A stretch of DNA of 64,000 nucleotides from Metarhizium brunneum. Its lineage: Eukaryota; Ascomycota; Sordariomycetes; Hypocreales; Clavicipitaceae. Shown piece after piece: positions 1-11,280 of this stretch (position 1 is the first letter of the stretch; the number at the start of each line of letters is the position of its first letter). The position numbers were made by a program, and so were the translations under genes. The notes under the pieces were generated by a model. That model was not told the origin of the DNA. It did not search any database and saw only the letters and a program-made list of their open reading frames with translations. The stretch spans positions 6,475,001-6,539,000 of the forward strand of contig NC_089422.1 of NCBI RefSeq assembly GCF_013426205.1. The letters run 5' to 3'.

Positions 1-1500
1 TGGTTCCGATTGTAGAGCGAACGCATCTGATTGATCGAGAAGTACGCTGGGATCCCCGGGCACCAGCAAAGGTAGGGACAACCAACCGGGATCGAGTCTG
101 GTGGACTCAGTGCTAGCTTAGCCACCCCTTCTATTAGTAATCAAAAGTTTGGTGTAGCCGGCAAATGGATGAGGCAAAGTACTCGCTGGGGATTTTATAA
201 TGGCGCTGGAGCGGTATGTAACAGTCATCCCGGCGAATATATGCTGGGGATAGTATACGATAAGATATGTCGGAATAGGATAAAGCTGTTCTATGATTTT
301 CTCAACCTAGAATAGTACATACAGTAGAGCGAGGACGAGGAACCTTAGAGAATAGCTTAATGCCAGTCAAGCATCTACCACGGGGTCCGGTTGCACGAGA
401 TGGCCTAGACAAAACCCAGGCGACGGCCAAGGAACAGGAAACAGAGTCGGTCTAGATGTATTGATTTATCTGTTATTTATGCTAATTCTCCATTTATTCG
501 TCCGTCTTGATTTACTTTTTCTCTTCTCTGTTTCTACTGGGCTAGGGATATCCATGCAGAGCAGCCTGTAAACCGGGCGTTGGCACAAGTACCTAGTTAG
601 TCGTATAGACCGGGGACGTTTTTATCGACAAGAAGCGGCAGGGCCATGAATGAACTCTTATGGTTCATAAGTGTTATAACCGAAGATCGTTATCTGGACG
701 CTTAGCCCTGCCGCTGCGCCTGGTTCCAAGAGTCGAGTACCATGAATTTTTGGCAACACAAGTGCCGACGACACTGACACTCCAGGCTGACAGAAGCGTG
801 GTGCTGACTCGTGGTGCCATGTTTCATATATGTACAGTGCAGGCTCGCCAAGTTTCAACGCACGAGTGGCTTGCGTGCCCATTTGCCCGACAAACGGCGG
901 TGGCGGCAGTTATGGCGCGTAAAAATAAGCATAATAACGGCGCAGTTGAAGTAGGCGACGCCAAAAAAAGAGCCGCCCGTCAGCGGGATGATAAGACCGA
1001 GATATTTAAATTTACGTGGCATGGAGCATCAACATTGAATAGATCATGAGCCACTAGTAGTGGGGCTCTAACAGAGGTGTGCCAAAGCTGCCAAGGCCAG
1101 CACTTCAATGTTTCCATATAATAACATTAACGCCAAGCACTAGTCCCATGGCACCGGCCTGGGCTGTGGAGCCAACGTGGCGGCGGCCCCAGGCGCTTGG
1201 GAAGGCACAGCCCCACCACCTGCCCTCGCCGATCCGGGCAAACTCAATCTTGCCAATTGGTCCTGGACTCCTGCATATCAATTGACATCATCAGATTTGA
1301 ACTTGACATTCCGGCGAGGGTCGGCGGCCGGATGTGTTCTTGCAACACGGCCAGCCCCCGAGTACCAAAAATGAACATGGATTCATCTCGGTGGAAAACA
1401 AACCTCGAGCAGATTATTTAAGTCCTTTGGCTGCCCGTTCTCTGGATTGAGTGTCTGCACCGCTACGGCTTTCCTCACCCTCTCTTTAAGCCCACACTCA
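1..1500. other. Left edge, no gene recognised
   Basis: I see no coding region I can support here. The longest open frame (660-1049, plus) has no recognisable motif, low-complexity basic composition and no splice partners. The last 100 bases are probably the promoter and leader of the hydrolase gene that starts at 1533. Confidence 0.6.
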
Positions 1501-1532
1501 TTCTCTCTTTATATACAGTCTTTCTGCACAAG
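1490..1532 (+). promoter_or_regulatory. TATA-like box and pyrimidine-rich leader of the TAP-like hydrolase gene
   Basis: A TATATA stretch lies at about 1510-1515 inside a CT-rich tract, roughly 20 bases before the ATG at 1533. CT-rich leaders are common before fungal start codons. The TATA motif is close to the ATG, so it may be leader sequence rather than a working TATA box. The transcription start cannot be read from sequence. Confidence 0.3.
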
Positions 1533-3488
1533 ATGAAGCAGGCAGATCAACAGCCAGGAGGCAATGCCCCGGGCTTCCTGACCCGACTGGCCATTCTAGC
1601 CATCGGTATTGCGCCGACTCTGGTGCTGTCTGTGGCAGCCTCGCCTGCAGCTCTTCACCACAGCCGCCAGGCCAATCCCGCCGACACGACGGGAGACTTC
1701 CCCAAGCCGGATGACCCCTTTCATTTCATACCTTGCATTTCAAACAAAACCATCGAGGGCATCCCCTTGCTGAACGATACGAATCCCCAAGAGACCTGGA
1801 GAAAGATGTTTGACCCTAACCCGGACAACTGGAAATGGGGGCCAGCGCCTGGCAATGCGACAACACCGGGTTCCTCCAATTCCACTCAAGGGAGGGGTCT
1901 TCACCTCTGTGGATACCTGGATGTGCCCATGGACTACCTCAACAAGTCGGATTCGCGAATTCATCGCTTGGCCGTTGCCAAGTATCAAGCCTCTGGGCTC
2001 AAGGGGAAGGGCGCTCGAACTATCGTCATGAACCCCGGTGGCCCCGGTGGGAGCGGCGTATTCTTTGGCCTTTCTGGGGGCTACTATTCGCGGATACTAA
2101 GCAATGGATTACTTGATTTCTTGGGCTTCGACCCTCGCGGCGTGGGCTTGTCACAGCCCACTATTCGCTGCTACCCGGCTGCGCTCCACGACCGTTGGAA
2201 CTTGGCGGTTGGTAAAAGTCTCAGGGAGTCCCCGTCTCCTCGCCAGCAGTTGGAGCTGGTCAACGCCGTAAATGACGCCAGGTTCAGGGCCTGCTTCGAG
2301 AAACTCGGCGACGTCCCGCGATTTGTCTCAACAGCTTCAGTCGCCCGCGACGTTGATGCAATCCGCGTTGCCCTTGGAGAGCCAGAGCTAACGGGATACA
2401 TGGCTAGCTACGGTACTACGCTTGGCCAAATCTACGCCAACATGTTCCCAGACAAGGCAGGACGCCTTATCCTAGATAGCGTTGACTACTCTAGAGAGCA
2501 CAGAGTCACGGGGGGGTACGCAGGGACTAAGGTCCATAGCACCACAGATGCTTGGAACGAGGGTTTCCTAGGAGAATGTGTCGCCGCCGGCCCTAGTAAC
2601 TGCGCACTTGCTAAGCCAACGAATGGCTCCGGCGTGACCTTGGACAGCTTAAAGGAGAGGATGGCAAAGCTCCTGGACGGATTGGCCGAGCGTCCAATAC
2701 CAGCTTACGACGAGGATAAGGGGCCAGTTATTATTACATACAGCCTTATAATGTGGTGGATTAGAAGGGCACTCTATAACCCGAGATATTGGTTAACACT
2801 GGCTGAAGCACTCGCGGATTTGGAATCTGGCAACACTACAATAGCGGCCCTTGTAGCACACGGGCAATTTATCCACCAACCACGAGAACCTGAAAGGCCT
2901 CTGGCTCTTGCGAGTGAGCTCCTAACCATGGTGGTATGCGGAGACGCAAGCGCCGACGGCCCTCCTGCTAGTGGCCTCGACTTCTGGGAATCCCTCTGGC
3001 GTAACCTGACCGAAAAGAGCTTTCTCTCCGGGGGTAGTCATTTTGTAACCGTGTTTCCGTGCCAAAACTATAATAAGTATTGGCCCCAAGGCGCAGCGTT
3101 ATATCAGGGAGACTTAAATAACAAGCTTAAACACCCAGTCTTGCTCATCGCGGAAACACACGATCCTGTAACGCCTCTTAGAAACGCTCGCGAGCTTCAC
3201 AAGGAAATGGGCATGGAAAATGCCAGGCTAGTGGTACACCATGGGTATGGGCATGCTTTTCTGTCTGATCCATCAGACTGCACTATTGCTATTATTCGTG
3301 AATACCTGCTGAATGGCACTATTCCAGACAAGAGAGAGACCGACTGCTACGCCAATGGGAAGCCGTACCGCAATTCTACCCGTACAAACCACAAGCGATC
3401 CTTGCCCATGGTTGGTGACGGGTTGGAGAGACCTGTACATAATGTTCACATGCCAGACTGGGTAAACATGCAGCAAGGTGGCTTATAG
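1533..3488 (+). CDS. Secreted or membrane-anchored alpha/beta hydrolase, TAP-like (S33 family)
   Basis: A 651-residue single-exon protein. Residues 15-37 form a hydrophobic signal peptide or anchor, so the enzyme is likely extracellular or in the secretory pathway. The oxyanion-loop motif NPGGPGGSG is near residue 170. The nucleophile elbow is Y-M-A-S292-Y-G, and the acid-base pair is probably Asp544 (in THDPVTPL) and His574 (in GYGHAF), the layout of tripeptidyl aminopeptidase-like hydrolases with the C-terminal TAP domain. The family usually cleaves short peptides or amide/ester substrates; the substrate here is unknown. The elbow lacks the usual Gly two residues before Ser. Several N-x-S/T sequons fit secretion. 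The start at 1533 is a true ATG just before the hydrophobic segment. Confidence 0.85.
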   Translation: MKQADQQPGGNAPGFLTRLAILAIGIAPTLVLSVAASPAALHHSRQANPADTTGDFPKPDDPFHFIPCISNKTIEGIPLLNDTNPQETWRKMFDPNPDNWKWGPAPGNATTPGSSNSTQGRGLHLCGYLDVPMDYLNKSDSRIHRLAVAKYQASGLKGKGARTIVMNPGGPGGSGVFFGLSGGYYSRILSNGLLDFLGFDPRGVGLSQPTIRCYPAALHDRWNLAVGKSLRESPSPRQQLELVNAVNDARFRACFEKLGDVPRFVSTASVARDVDAIRVALGEPELTGYMASYGTTLGQIYANMFPDKAGRLILDSVDYSREHRVTGGYAGTKVHSTTDAWNEGFLGECVAAGPSNCALAKPTNGSGVTLDSLKERMAKLLDGLAERPIPAYDEDKGPVIITYSLIMWWIRRALYNPRYWLTLAEALADLESGNTTIAALVAHGQFIHQPREPERPLALASELLTMVVCGDASADGPPASGLDFWESLWRNLTEKSFLSGGSHFVTVFPCQNYNKYWPQGAALYQGDLNNKLKHPVLLIAETHDPVTPLRNARELHKEMGMENARLVVHHGYGHAFLSDPSDCTIAIIREYLLNGTIPDKRETDCYANGKPYRNSTRTNHKRSLPMVGDGLERPVHNVHMPDWVNMQQGGL

Positions 3489-4330
3489 CGTTGGAGTTCA
3501 AGTCACACATGTCCCACTAGGCATGGCGTTGGATTCTTTTCTATTTAATGTTGTCAATAGAATTATTTCAGTTGTCCACCGTGCAATCGAAGCATATTGT
3601 GAACACACATGTATAGGCGGTCGTTCTATCGCGAGGCCCTCTTCGTAGCACGAGCTAATACGGCGGCGGGCAGTCATATCCAACACTTTTTGTCTCTTGC
3701 CCAGGATCCTCTTCGGGTGAGAACTAGGTTGTAGCGATTCATCTAGCTAGTTCAATCGCAAGAAGCTTTCTTGCTAATTGTCAGGCTGCTTGGCATGCTC
3801 TCCGACTCGGGACGTGAGATGGTCCCAAAGCTCACGCCGAAACATCGCTTGGTCACTTGCCTGCTCCCGTTGGTTCAACCAGAACCCGGGGTTAATCGTT
3901 GCAAGCTGGGCACCACGAGCAGACAGAAGAAGCAAAGTTGATGCCTGAAAGACAAGTATAAAGAGTGGTTTGTTGAGCCAGATACGCCTGTCGATGTTCA
4001 TAGTAGGTTCCTCAGCTAATAATAAAGGGGACACACCTGACGAGATACACGGCATGATATTTGTGCAACTTGTCGTTTTTCTATTCCGGGCCGTTACAAA
4101 AAAGGATCTGGACGTGGTATACGCCCATTCACCGCAAGAATAACGTTAACCTCACCAAAATCCAAAAGCATTATACTCTCCGCCTTTACAGTTCTTCAGG
4201 CTGCAAGCTTTTGCGCCCTTGTAATGAAGTTGTTTGTAGTAGTACTTCTTCATAGTTCCGGGCGATTATGTGCGGTGCGGCGGTGACCGCCGTGGCCGGC
4301 AGAGGAGTACCTGGAATAGCGTCTGATAAG
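3489..4330. other. Intergenic, no supported gene
   Basis: Contains the 3' flank of the hydrolase gene. A 93-codon minus-strand frame (3774-4055) includes one hydrophobic stretch but has no recognisable family or splice structure. I would not annotate it. Confidence 0.5.
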
Positions 4331-4334
4331 GTTC

Positions 4335-5180
4335 GTGGCGCAAGAAGCATCTCGGCTTGAGCCTAGAAGTGAAAACAGGTGTACCTACTGTCACAGAACC
4401 GGTCACATAATTGATAAGTGCTGGGTAAAATACCCGGAAAGGAAACTCAAAAATAACGGCATCAAAAAGGGCAAGAACCAAAAAGGGAAGGCCGTATCCG
4501 ACAGCATCAAGGACCTTGAAGTAAAGCTAGCACGCTACGTGCAAGAAAAACGGACTTGAGGGAGACTCTGAAAAACCCATTGCCCTCGCCGCAATGTTCT
4601 ACGACATCGACCCGGGTAAATCAGGCGAGGAGAGCCTCTACCATTTAATGACACGAATTTCCCTGCTGGACCGTTTCTGTTGTCCGATCGACCCGCCGCG
4701 ACTTCTCTGAATTCGAGCACATCATCGCTGAAGATGAGGTTAAGGCTCGAGCCGACCTTCAAAATCATCAAAAACCGCCGCCTTCAACAGCTCCAGCAGC
4801 TATTAAAGTGACACGAATAGCTTCAACAGCTATTGGCCTCGATGCTGTTGATCTACCTAGTTCTTATGAGCCTGGCGGCAAGGCCCCTGGAGCTTACATG
4901 CGTTTTGCAACCGCAATTGAAGATGATGACGATGATGACGGAACCACGGCCTCAACACCACAAAAATTATCGCCAAAAGGCTTATACCGTCCCTTTACAG
5001 AGCCACGATAGGGCAGCCAAGATGCCTCGTTTATTTGGGATGATGATATCACTGCTGAATTTGGAGATAAAATGGATCAAGCCTTCCAAAAATTAACACA
5101 GCAAGCGGCCAAGATGCATAATATTATGCGACAGACAGTGCAGGCGATAGATATCTCTGAACAGTTTCAATTGAATTGAT
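4335..5180 (+). mobile_element. Decayed copia-type retrotransposon gag remnant with zinc knuckle
   Basis: The frame opening near 4335 encodes a CCHC zinc knuckle (C-x2-C-x4-H-x4-C, at about 4378-4425) followed by a Lys-rich tail, as in the Gag part of Ty1/copia elements. It stops at 4557. Collinear Gag-like coding pieces (acidic and Gln-rich) continue in other frames to about 5180, separated by stops and frameshifts. No integrase, reverse transcriptase, LTR pair or target-site duplication was found. This is probably a 5' fragment of a dead element. The CCHC pattern is seen directly; the copia assignment is inference, since other retroelements also carry zinc knuckles. Confidence 0.55.
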
Positions 5181-5953
5181 TGAATTGACTTGTTGCGACC
5201 GTACAGGCAGCTTCTACGTGATCCCCATACAAACATCTATGGGGGCCCGGTATCGGTTGTCGAAGCGACAAAGCCACAGCCAGATCGGAGCAGCTATCAA
5301 ACTTTCAAAAGCCAGCATTCGAACTATAAAAAAGTAAACTATTATGCAAGTAATGAAGCCTTACATCTAAGTAACTTCCCAACAGCGACTAGCGAGATTA
5401 ATACAAGCGTAAAATAGTTGATCCGATACGCACAGGGTCAACGAGACGGGAGTGGCTTTATTCCGAGGGTGGTTCTTTGCGCCGCCTTGGCTTCTCCTTT
5501 TGGAAATCCATTCGGTGCGCACTTGCCTTCCAAAGTTTGAGAGCTAACATTGAATTGCTATGAATGAGATTGTCGCCCAACTACCGTCCGTGACAAGGAT
5601 CCGGGCACATGCAAACAGAGCTTGACTCGCAAAGAGGGCGGACTTGAGATTGGGACTTTGTCAAGGGTCCTCTTTTCTAGTCCCTGCCGCCCCATCGACA
5701 GAAAAATCTCATGATATCCCCGGCAACTATGATTTGCCGCATGTCCGTAAGCGCAATACGCGAATGGGTTTGACGATTCCGTGTGCCGTCTCATGGGCTA
5801 CATGGATGGTTACAAATACTTAGGTAGAAGGCCGCCTAATCAACGCAGACTCTTTCTCTCCAATATGCTCGCCTCAGTTATCTGCTAACAAACTGCGCTT
5901 GTTCCCGCAATACGCCGACCGTGTCATCTAGAACTTGATCGAGATTTACCATC
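5181..5953. other. Intergenic, no supported gene
   Basis: Only short frames without motifs. The last roughly 100 bases are presumably the leader of the MARVEL-like gene at 5954. Confidence 0.5.
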
Positions 5954-6514
5954 ATGGAGCTCAGTCGCATTATTTACTATATACTTAGAGTCCTACAAGT
6001 CGCCTCGGGAACCATCGTTGCTGGCATTACGGGCTTCTTCCTTTACCAGTCGAACGCCAGCACATGGGATCTTGGTCGTTTCATTTACATTGAGGCGGCT
6101 GCCAGTTTGTCCTTGCTGATGGCAATTCTCTTCTTACTGCCCTACACCGACGCCTTTATCCAAATACCTTTCGATATCATCGTCAGCTTGTTATGGTGGG
6201 TCACATTTGGCTTGCTATTCAATGTGAGTTGGGTCATCCCTTTGCGACCCCCAACACACCAACTGACCAGTTCATGATAGTTCTTGGGATTCCCCTGTGA
6301 ATGGGTTTTTGAATGGATGGACGTGTCACCATTCGATCAGCAGTGCGGAAAGCTCAAGGCTGACGTCGCCTTTTCATTCACGGCCGCGATAGTTTGGATG
6401 GCATCGGCCATTGTCAATATCCTAATCCTACGCCGCGAAGGCCGCCAGGAGGACACGGATGTGACGAACCATTATCGACAGCGAGAGATGCGTCGCAATC
6501 CCAGCGTGGTGTAA
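5954..6514 (+). CDS. Small four-TM MARVEL-like membrane protein
   Basis: Two exons, 5954-6223 and 6281-6514, join in phase 0 across a 57-nt intron (donor GTGAGT, CTGAC branch site, acceptor TAG), giving 167 residues. Four hydrophobic segments (about residues 8-29, 43-62, 70-89 and 115-135) and a short polar C-terminal tail with Arg and Gln match the small fungal MARVEL-domain membrane proteins. A loop with Cys residues lies between TM3 and TM4. The family sits in plasma or vesicle membranes, and no enzymatic role can be inferred. Topology and splice frame agree well; the MARVEL label rests on fold-level resemblance. Confidence 0.75.
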
Positions 6515-8900
6515 AAAACAGACTTCATAATATGCATCCACACCGATTGGGCGACGAGTGATGATTTGGCGTTGGGGATAGACTGATACCAGAGCAAGCA
6601 GTAATGCGCTCACGCATCATGTATGATATTTGCTTGGCTGATTTTCTCCTTCATGTGATTTTGGGTTTCAGGGCAGGGAAGGGAAGCCTTTACACATTTG
6701 TTCTCACGCCGTAAACCCATAATGCTAATAGCCATGCTAAATTTAGTATTGGCCGCGTTATTCCCTATACCCTGGTCACCAGCATGTGATGTTCTCAGCA
6801 GGCTGCGAATATCTGATGACTCTTTGACGTTGAATCATTCTGGTCCCATCCAAGATCTTCACATGATAAATCGCGCACTTCTTGTGCGCCTCGTGGGAAC
6901 AGCCCAGTAAGCCCCACATCTCGCTGGCCGTTGACCGTTCAAATGTTCGAATGTTATCTTCGGGTTATGGCGCCGCCAGGGACATCGACCAGAGTTTTTG
7001 GTATTATGGGGAAAGAGAAAAACCCACTGGATGGTGTTTTGCGTTTGAAAGAGATTCTGACATCTGTTCCGTACACCTTGGCTGGTTTAGAAACAGTAGT
7101 GGCTGCATTTTGAGAATGATTTTGGCATTTTCCACGCGTGCAGCGTCCAAGCTGCGTGGTGTGCCTGGCAATCAGGTGCCGTTCGTGATCCACAATGTCC
7201 ATCAGGAGTCGTCTGGTTTGAGTACCTGCCAGGGGTCGTTCCAGAATGTGTTGGGGGTACGGCGGCCCGCTTCACCGATGGACCCTTTGAGAGATTAGCC
7301 CGACGGACACGGACAGATCTTCAGATAAAAGGGTCCTGACCTAGGTGAGTTGATCTAATCTCTCCGGCACGGGTTGGACAAATCCTTTCCGGTGGCCGCT
7401 CATCAATGCTTTTTGCTGCACTTGTTGTTCGTGTCGGATTGATTCGTAGTCCGTTGCATCCTAGGATGGAATCTTCTGCGCTTGGGACAACGATGCATTA
7501 TTGAGGGCACACGACGACTCTGAATCGGTCAATGTTCTCCTGGCCGTGCATGTATAATGCCTGCATTTTTAGCCAGCACGAATTTGATGGTATCAAAGGA
7601 ACCTGGCTATCAAAATCCGGCCTAGTGAAGGACCGAATCTTGATATTTTTCGCCGCCTTGGCCAACTCATCACCACCGCGTGCGATATCGTATGCCCAAG
7701 GCTCAGACCATCAACCAATGCCCATCCACGCTTTGAGCCATGTACGGCACACAATCATGCCTTCATACATTACATAATCTAGGTACCTAGGTAGGTATTT
7801 ACAACTGACGAGTGTTTGCTCTCATGCCAAAATCTGCATGTCTGTGGAGCGTATCCATAGAATGTCCAAACTCAAGTCTTGGTCGTAAAGTCTCGCTTCA
7901 CCGTCTTTTGGACCGAACAGCAATTGACAACCCTGACGCTTTGGGGCTCAATATTCATGCGCCGTCCTCGAGTGTGTACACTTAGAAACCCGAAGTGCTA
8001 CCTGCCGTCGCATGCAGAATAAGGGGACGCCAGAAGTGTGAACGCATCCGGTCCTGGAATTCGTAAATTACCTCAATAATAGTGATTTCGACCCGTTTAC
8101 TAACCCATGGAGTTTGTTCCATTGCCTTACTATCTGAGACGAGGTCTAATCCACCCTCGGTGAGATTTGTTCTCTACCTAGGTACTCAAGGACGTGATCG
8201 TCATGTAAAGGTAGTCTTTCGAATGTGGATACAATATTGTATCGGGGCGACTCAATAATTCCACCGAGCATACGCTGCAATTATACGGCTAGTCTAGGCA
8301 TAACTTCCTGGAAAGTTTCTCCGACCGACATGGTTCAACACGTCCTGCCGATCTATCTGCCATCCGAAGTAGGAAGGGATTCTCGTTACTTCCATCTATT
8401 AGTGTCATGTCGATGGTAAAAGTAGTAGGACTAGTAAGAAAATAACGTGAAGGACGGGGTTCATTCGGACATGGAGCCAGATGTGACTTTCCCGCCAGAT
8501 ATTGCGGACATCCTTATCTATTAACCAAGGGACGACTATACAGATTCACGACTAGTCATAGGTCTCATGAGGTCAACTCGCAATGATGAGATATGCGTAA
8601 AATATGCTTCAAGTTGTACCGACTAGAAAGTTGAATGAAATACGCCGTCTAACTCGGCAATACTAGATCGTTGTTGCAGATGCAGCACATTCAGCAGACC
8701 GGTGTTCTATCGCGGGAGGCGTTTAATGTAATCTTTCAGATAAATTTTGTATGTTGTGCCCTCAAGAAGTGTATTATTATATGTGTTTCTGTATAATACC
8801 TGCATGTAACGACGAATTTTGCAAATATCAACACGATTTCTTTGCTATAAGTTGTGCTATACAAGACCAGGCACCAGCAAAAATACTGTATTTTCCTGTT
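6515..8900. other. Long intergenic stretch, no supported gene
   Basis: No open frame here has a convincing motif or splice context. Two perfect copies of the palindrome TACCTAGGTA occur at 7784-7793 and 8175-8184. The rest is featureless to me. Confidence 0.5.
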
Positions 8901-8913
8901 CGGGATGTCGCAA

Positions 8914-9630
8914 TCAATCAACATCCATTGACTTGACTTCTGATATGCTGCTGGCATCGGCAGCTGTTAACGTATTGAGACGCAGGAGTGGTGTTCTCCT
9001 GGCGAGTAAATCGCCGCCAGCATTCCGTGTTACAGATATATTTGCTTCAGTTGATAAAGGCACGAGCATCGCGGAGGAATCTTGGTCCCTGAGACTTGTG
9101 AAATACAAGCGTACTACTCCCCCAGCACCAATATTGACATTTGCATCGCTTACTGTGAGCTCTGCGGTGAATACACCCGGAAGCGAGCAGCTATCGGACC
9201 ATGCGACGAAGGCCATCCTGCCACTGGACCTTGAAGCAACAATTACAAGCACCGAGGATCTCTGGATGAGCAGTGGTATGCTATATAGATTGTTGTGTTG
9301 AATTGATGTGCAGTCCAATATTAGTTGAGAAGGGCCGTGAAGGAGTGAAGGAGTGAATGAGTGCGCAGAATCAGGCACAAGGTATGCAATTCGTGGCATA
9401 GGGGATATGGGCAGGAGAAATTTGAGACTGCGCCCGTCTGAGTTTACGGATATCATGCGGTAAACTTGGAAGGCATATCCAGTGGCCAGCATGAGTTGAG
9501 AGATGCTTTGACTGGTCTCTTGATGAGGCCAGGCCATGCAATAAGATCTTAGGCATGATTCCAGCACGGCCTTCGGATACATGCTACTATCTGATCTTAC
9601 CCCTAAGCTCCGGTCGGTTTCAAACGGCAT
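8914..9630 (-). CDS. Possible hypothetical protein (weak)
   Basis: A 238-codon frame opens on the minus strand with a true ATG at 9630 and overlaps a 160-codon frame on the plus strand, so at most one is real. A GTGCCT...TATAG intron could be drawn at about 9283-9380. A short stretch near the C-terminus (VTRNAGG) recalls the RNAGG motif of beta-carbonic anhydrases, but the Cys and Asp zinc ligands that should precede it are absent. I do not recognise a family. It may be a decayed gene or chance. Confidence 0.2.
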   Translation of the reverse strand: MPFETDRSLGVRSDSSMYPKAVLESCLRSYCMAWPHQETSQSISQLMLATGYAFQVYRMISVNSDGRSLKFLLPISPMPRIAYLVPDSAHSFTPSLLHGPSQLILDCTSIQHNNLYSIPLLIQRSSVLVIVASRSSGRMAFVAWSDSCSLPGVFTAELTVSDANVNIGAGGVVRLYFTSLRDQDSSAMLVPLSTEANISVTRNAGGDLLARRTPLLRLNTLTAADASSISEVKSMDVD

Positions 9631-11280
9631 GTATTATGCGAGAAAATGCCGCATACAAGACATTTTGAACAAGAATTCTTCCATCATGCTAACCTCAGAA
9701 GGGTTGTTATGCTGACGCCAGTTCTTGGCGTTGAAGAGAAAGAGGACTAATTCATATTTTCAAACACGCTGGTAAAAGAATAAGAACTCTGGGTGCATAC
9801 AACCAAATTGTGGATTGGGAGGGAAGAGCTGCACCAGGATCTATTGAGGAATTTGGTCACGACAGTCTGGCTTTAGCATGTAGCTCATGAGACAAGCAAG
9901 TAAGGGCGAGGTTTGTGTTGATAAAGAGACAAATGAACCTCACAGGCGTGTCGCCAATTCTCAATATTGGCCAGCAGAAAACACGGCTTTAACAGCTACG
10001 TATTTGCTCTCCATACAGTCACCAAGATTTTCCCAGATCGTCTCTGACCTACATCTAACAAAACGGTTGTCCGTCTAATTCCTTTGAACCAATAACGCGC
10101 AGCACATGATGTTGGTTGATCAGAGGGAAAGCAAAGAGTCCATGTTGACTGCAAAATAATTCTGCTTCCTTGGCATGAATCTGAGAGTGGCACATGACCT
10201 CCAGGCCACTCACGAGGAGGCGATCGCAGACTGATGAGTTCTATGAGTTTCTCAAAAGGGGGAATCACGAAATTTTTGACCTTTGGTACTGTGAGCTGAC
10301 AAGAGTAAATGGGCGTCTTGATTCGGAATGGGTATGCAAAGCTCATGCTCAATCTCGGGAAGAAGGCGCAAGAATTTATTCTTGGCGAGTATATGTATGA
10401 CTTCCAATGATGGGATTAATGCCAATTTCTCGAATTGAACTGACACAGCGGTAAGTAGCCTTCACGGACCTCGTTCGTGCTTCATAGTTCATATGAGTTG
10501 GGAGCTGGGTGGGATCACGGAGTGTTCTTACGGACCAACACATGGCCTCACTTATTTTCATGCTAATACTCGCTACTTTCACAATGCTCCGGTCTATCAA
10601 TATAGGCGTCCAACATGATTCTTCCTCGGGAGTAAAACGACAACCATGTTAGCAATGAAGGTTCTGTATACACCTTTGTAAGTGTTCTCGCAGCCGTCCC
10701 GACTAGTCGGGGGCGACAAGTCTATGGGACTTGCTCGAAAAGTATTGTAGGGTCAGGTGCAAATTTTTAAATTACCATGAACACGCTCAAGCCCAGAGAG
10801 CTGCCAGAGCCACTCTGTGCGGGCGCCTCGGGTGACATGGTTTACGACGTTGTACAACGGAAACACCGTTGACCCTTGAACTTGGCAGTCACTTGTCGCA
10901 CAGCAAACCTAGGGGGGTATATCACATAAAATACCGTGGCGTGTCCACGCCCATTTAGGGGTTCAGTTCGAGGGTTCACTTCCAGCAGGGTCAGTCAGCA
11001 AGGATAGCAGAGACCAAGTCGGCGGGACTGTGTAACGTTATTTCGCATAGAAGCCTCTTGCCTTGGCTTTTTAACGAGTGCGGTTTCTTGGACACTGCTA
11101 TGATATGTGACGGTATTAGCAAAGCCATTTCTCGACCCCTTGGACTCCTGTCATCTGTTGATCCCCCCTGATGTCTCTTCACCACTTAAAAGCTGAGCAC
11201 ATCAACCTCTTACTCGCACTTGGTACTCCAAGTTCTTGCTCAAACTCCACCCTCATTTCTTCGCGCATCCTTCCTTCACG
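9631..11280. other. Intergenic, no supported gene
   Basis: Short overlapping frames on both strands and no motif. The last roughly 100 bases, CT-rich, form the leader of the gene starting at 11281. Confidence 0.5.

Noticed and set aside
660..1049. 129-codon plus-strand frame at the left edge
   Set aside because: Motif-free, compositionally unremarkable, with a shadow frame opposite and no splice context.
8990..9050. RNAGG stretch read as beta-carbonic anhydrase
   Set aside because: The zinc ligands (CxDxR and HxxC) are absent; only a seven-residue match.
8819..9301. 160-codon plus-strand frame opposite the minus-strand 238-codon frame
   Set aside because: The two overlap and neither has clear homology; likely shadow or chance.
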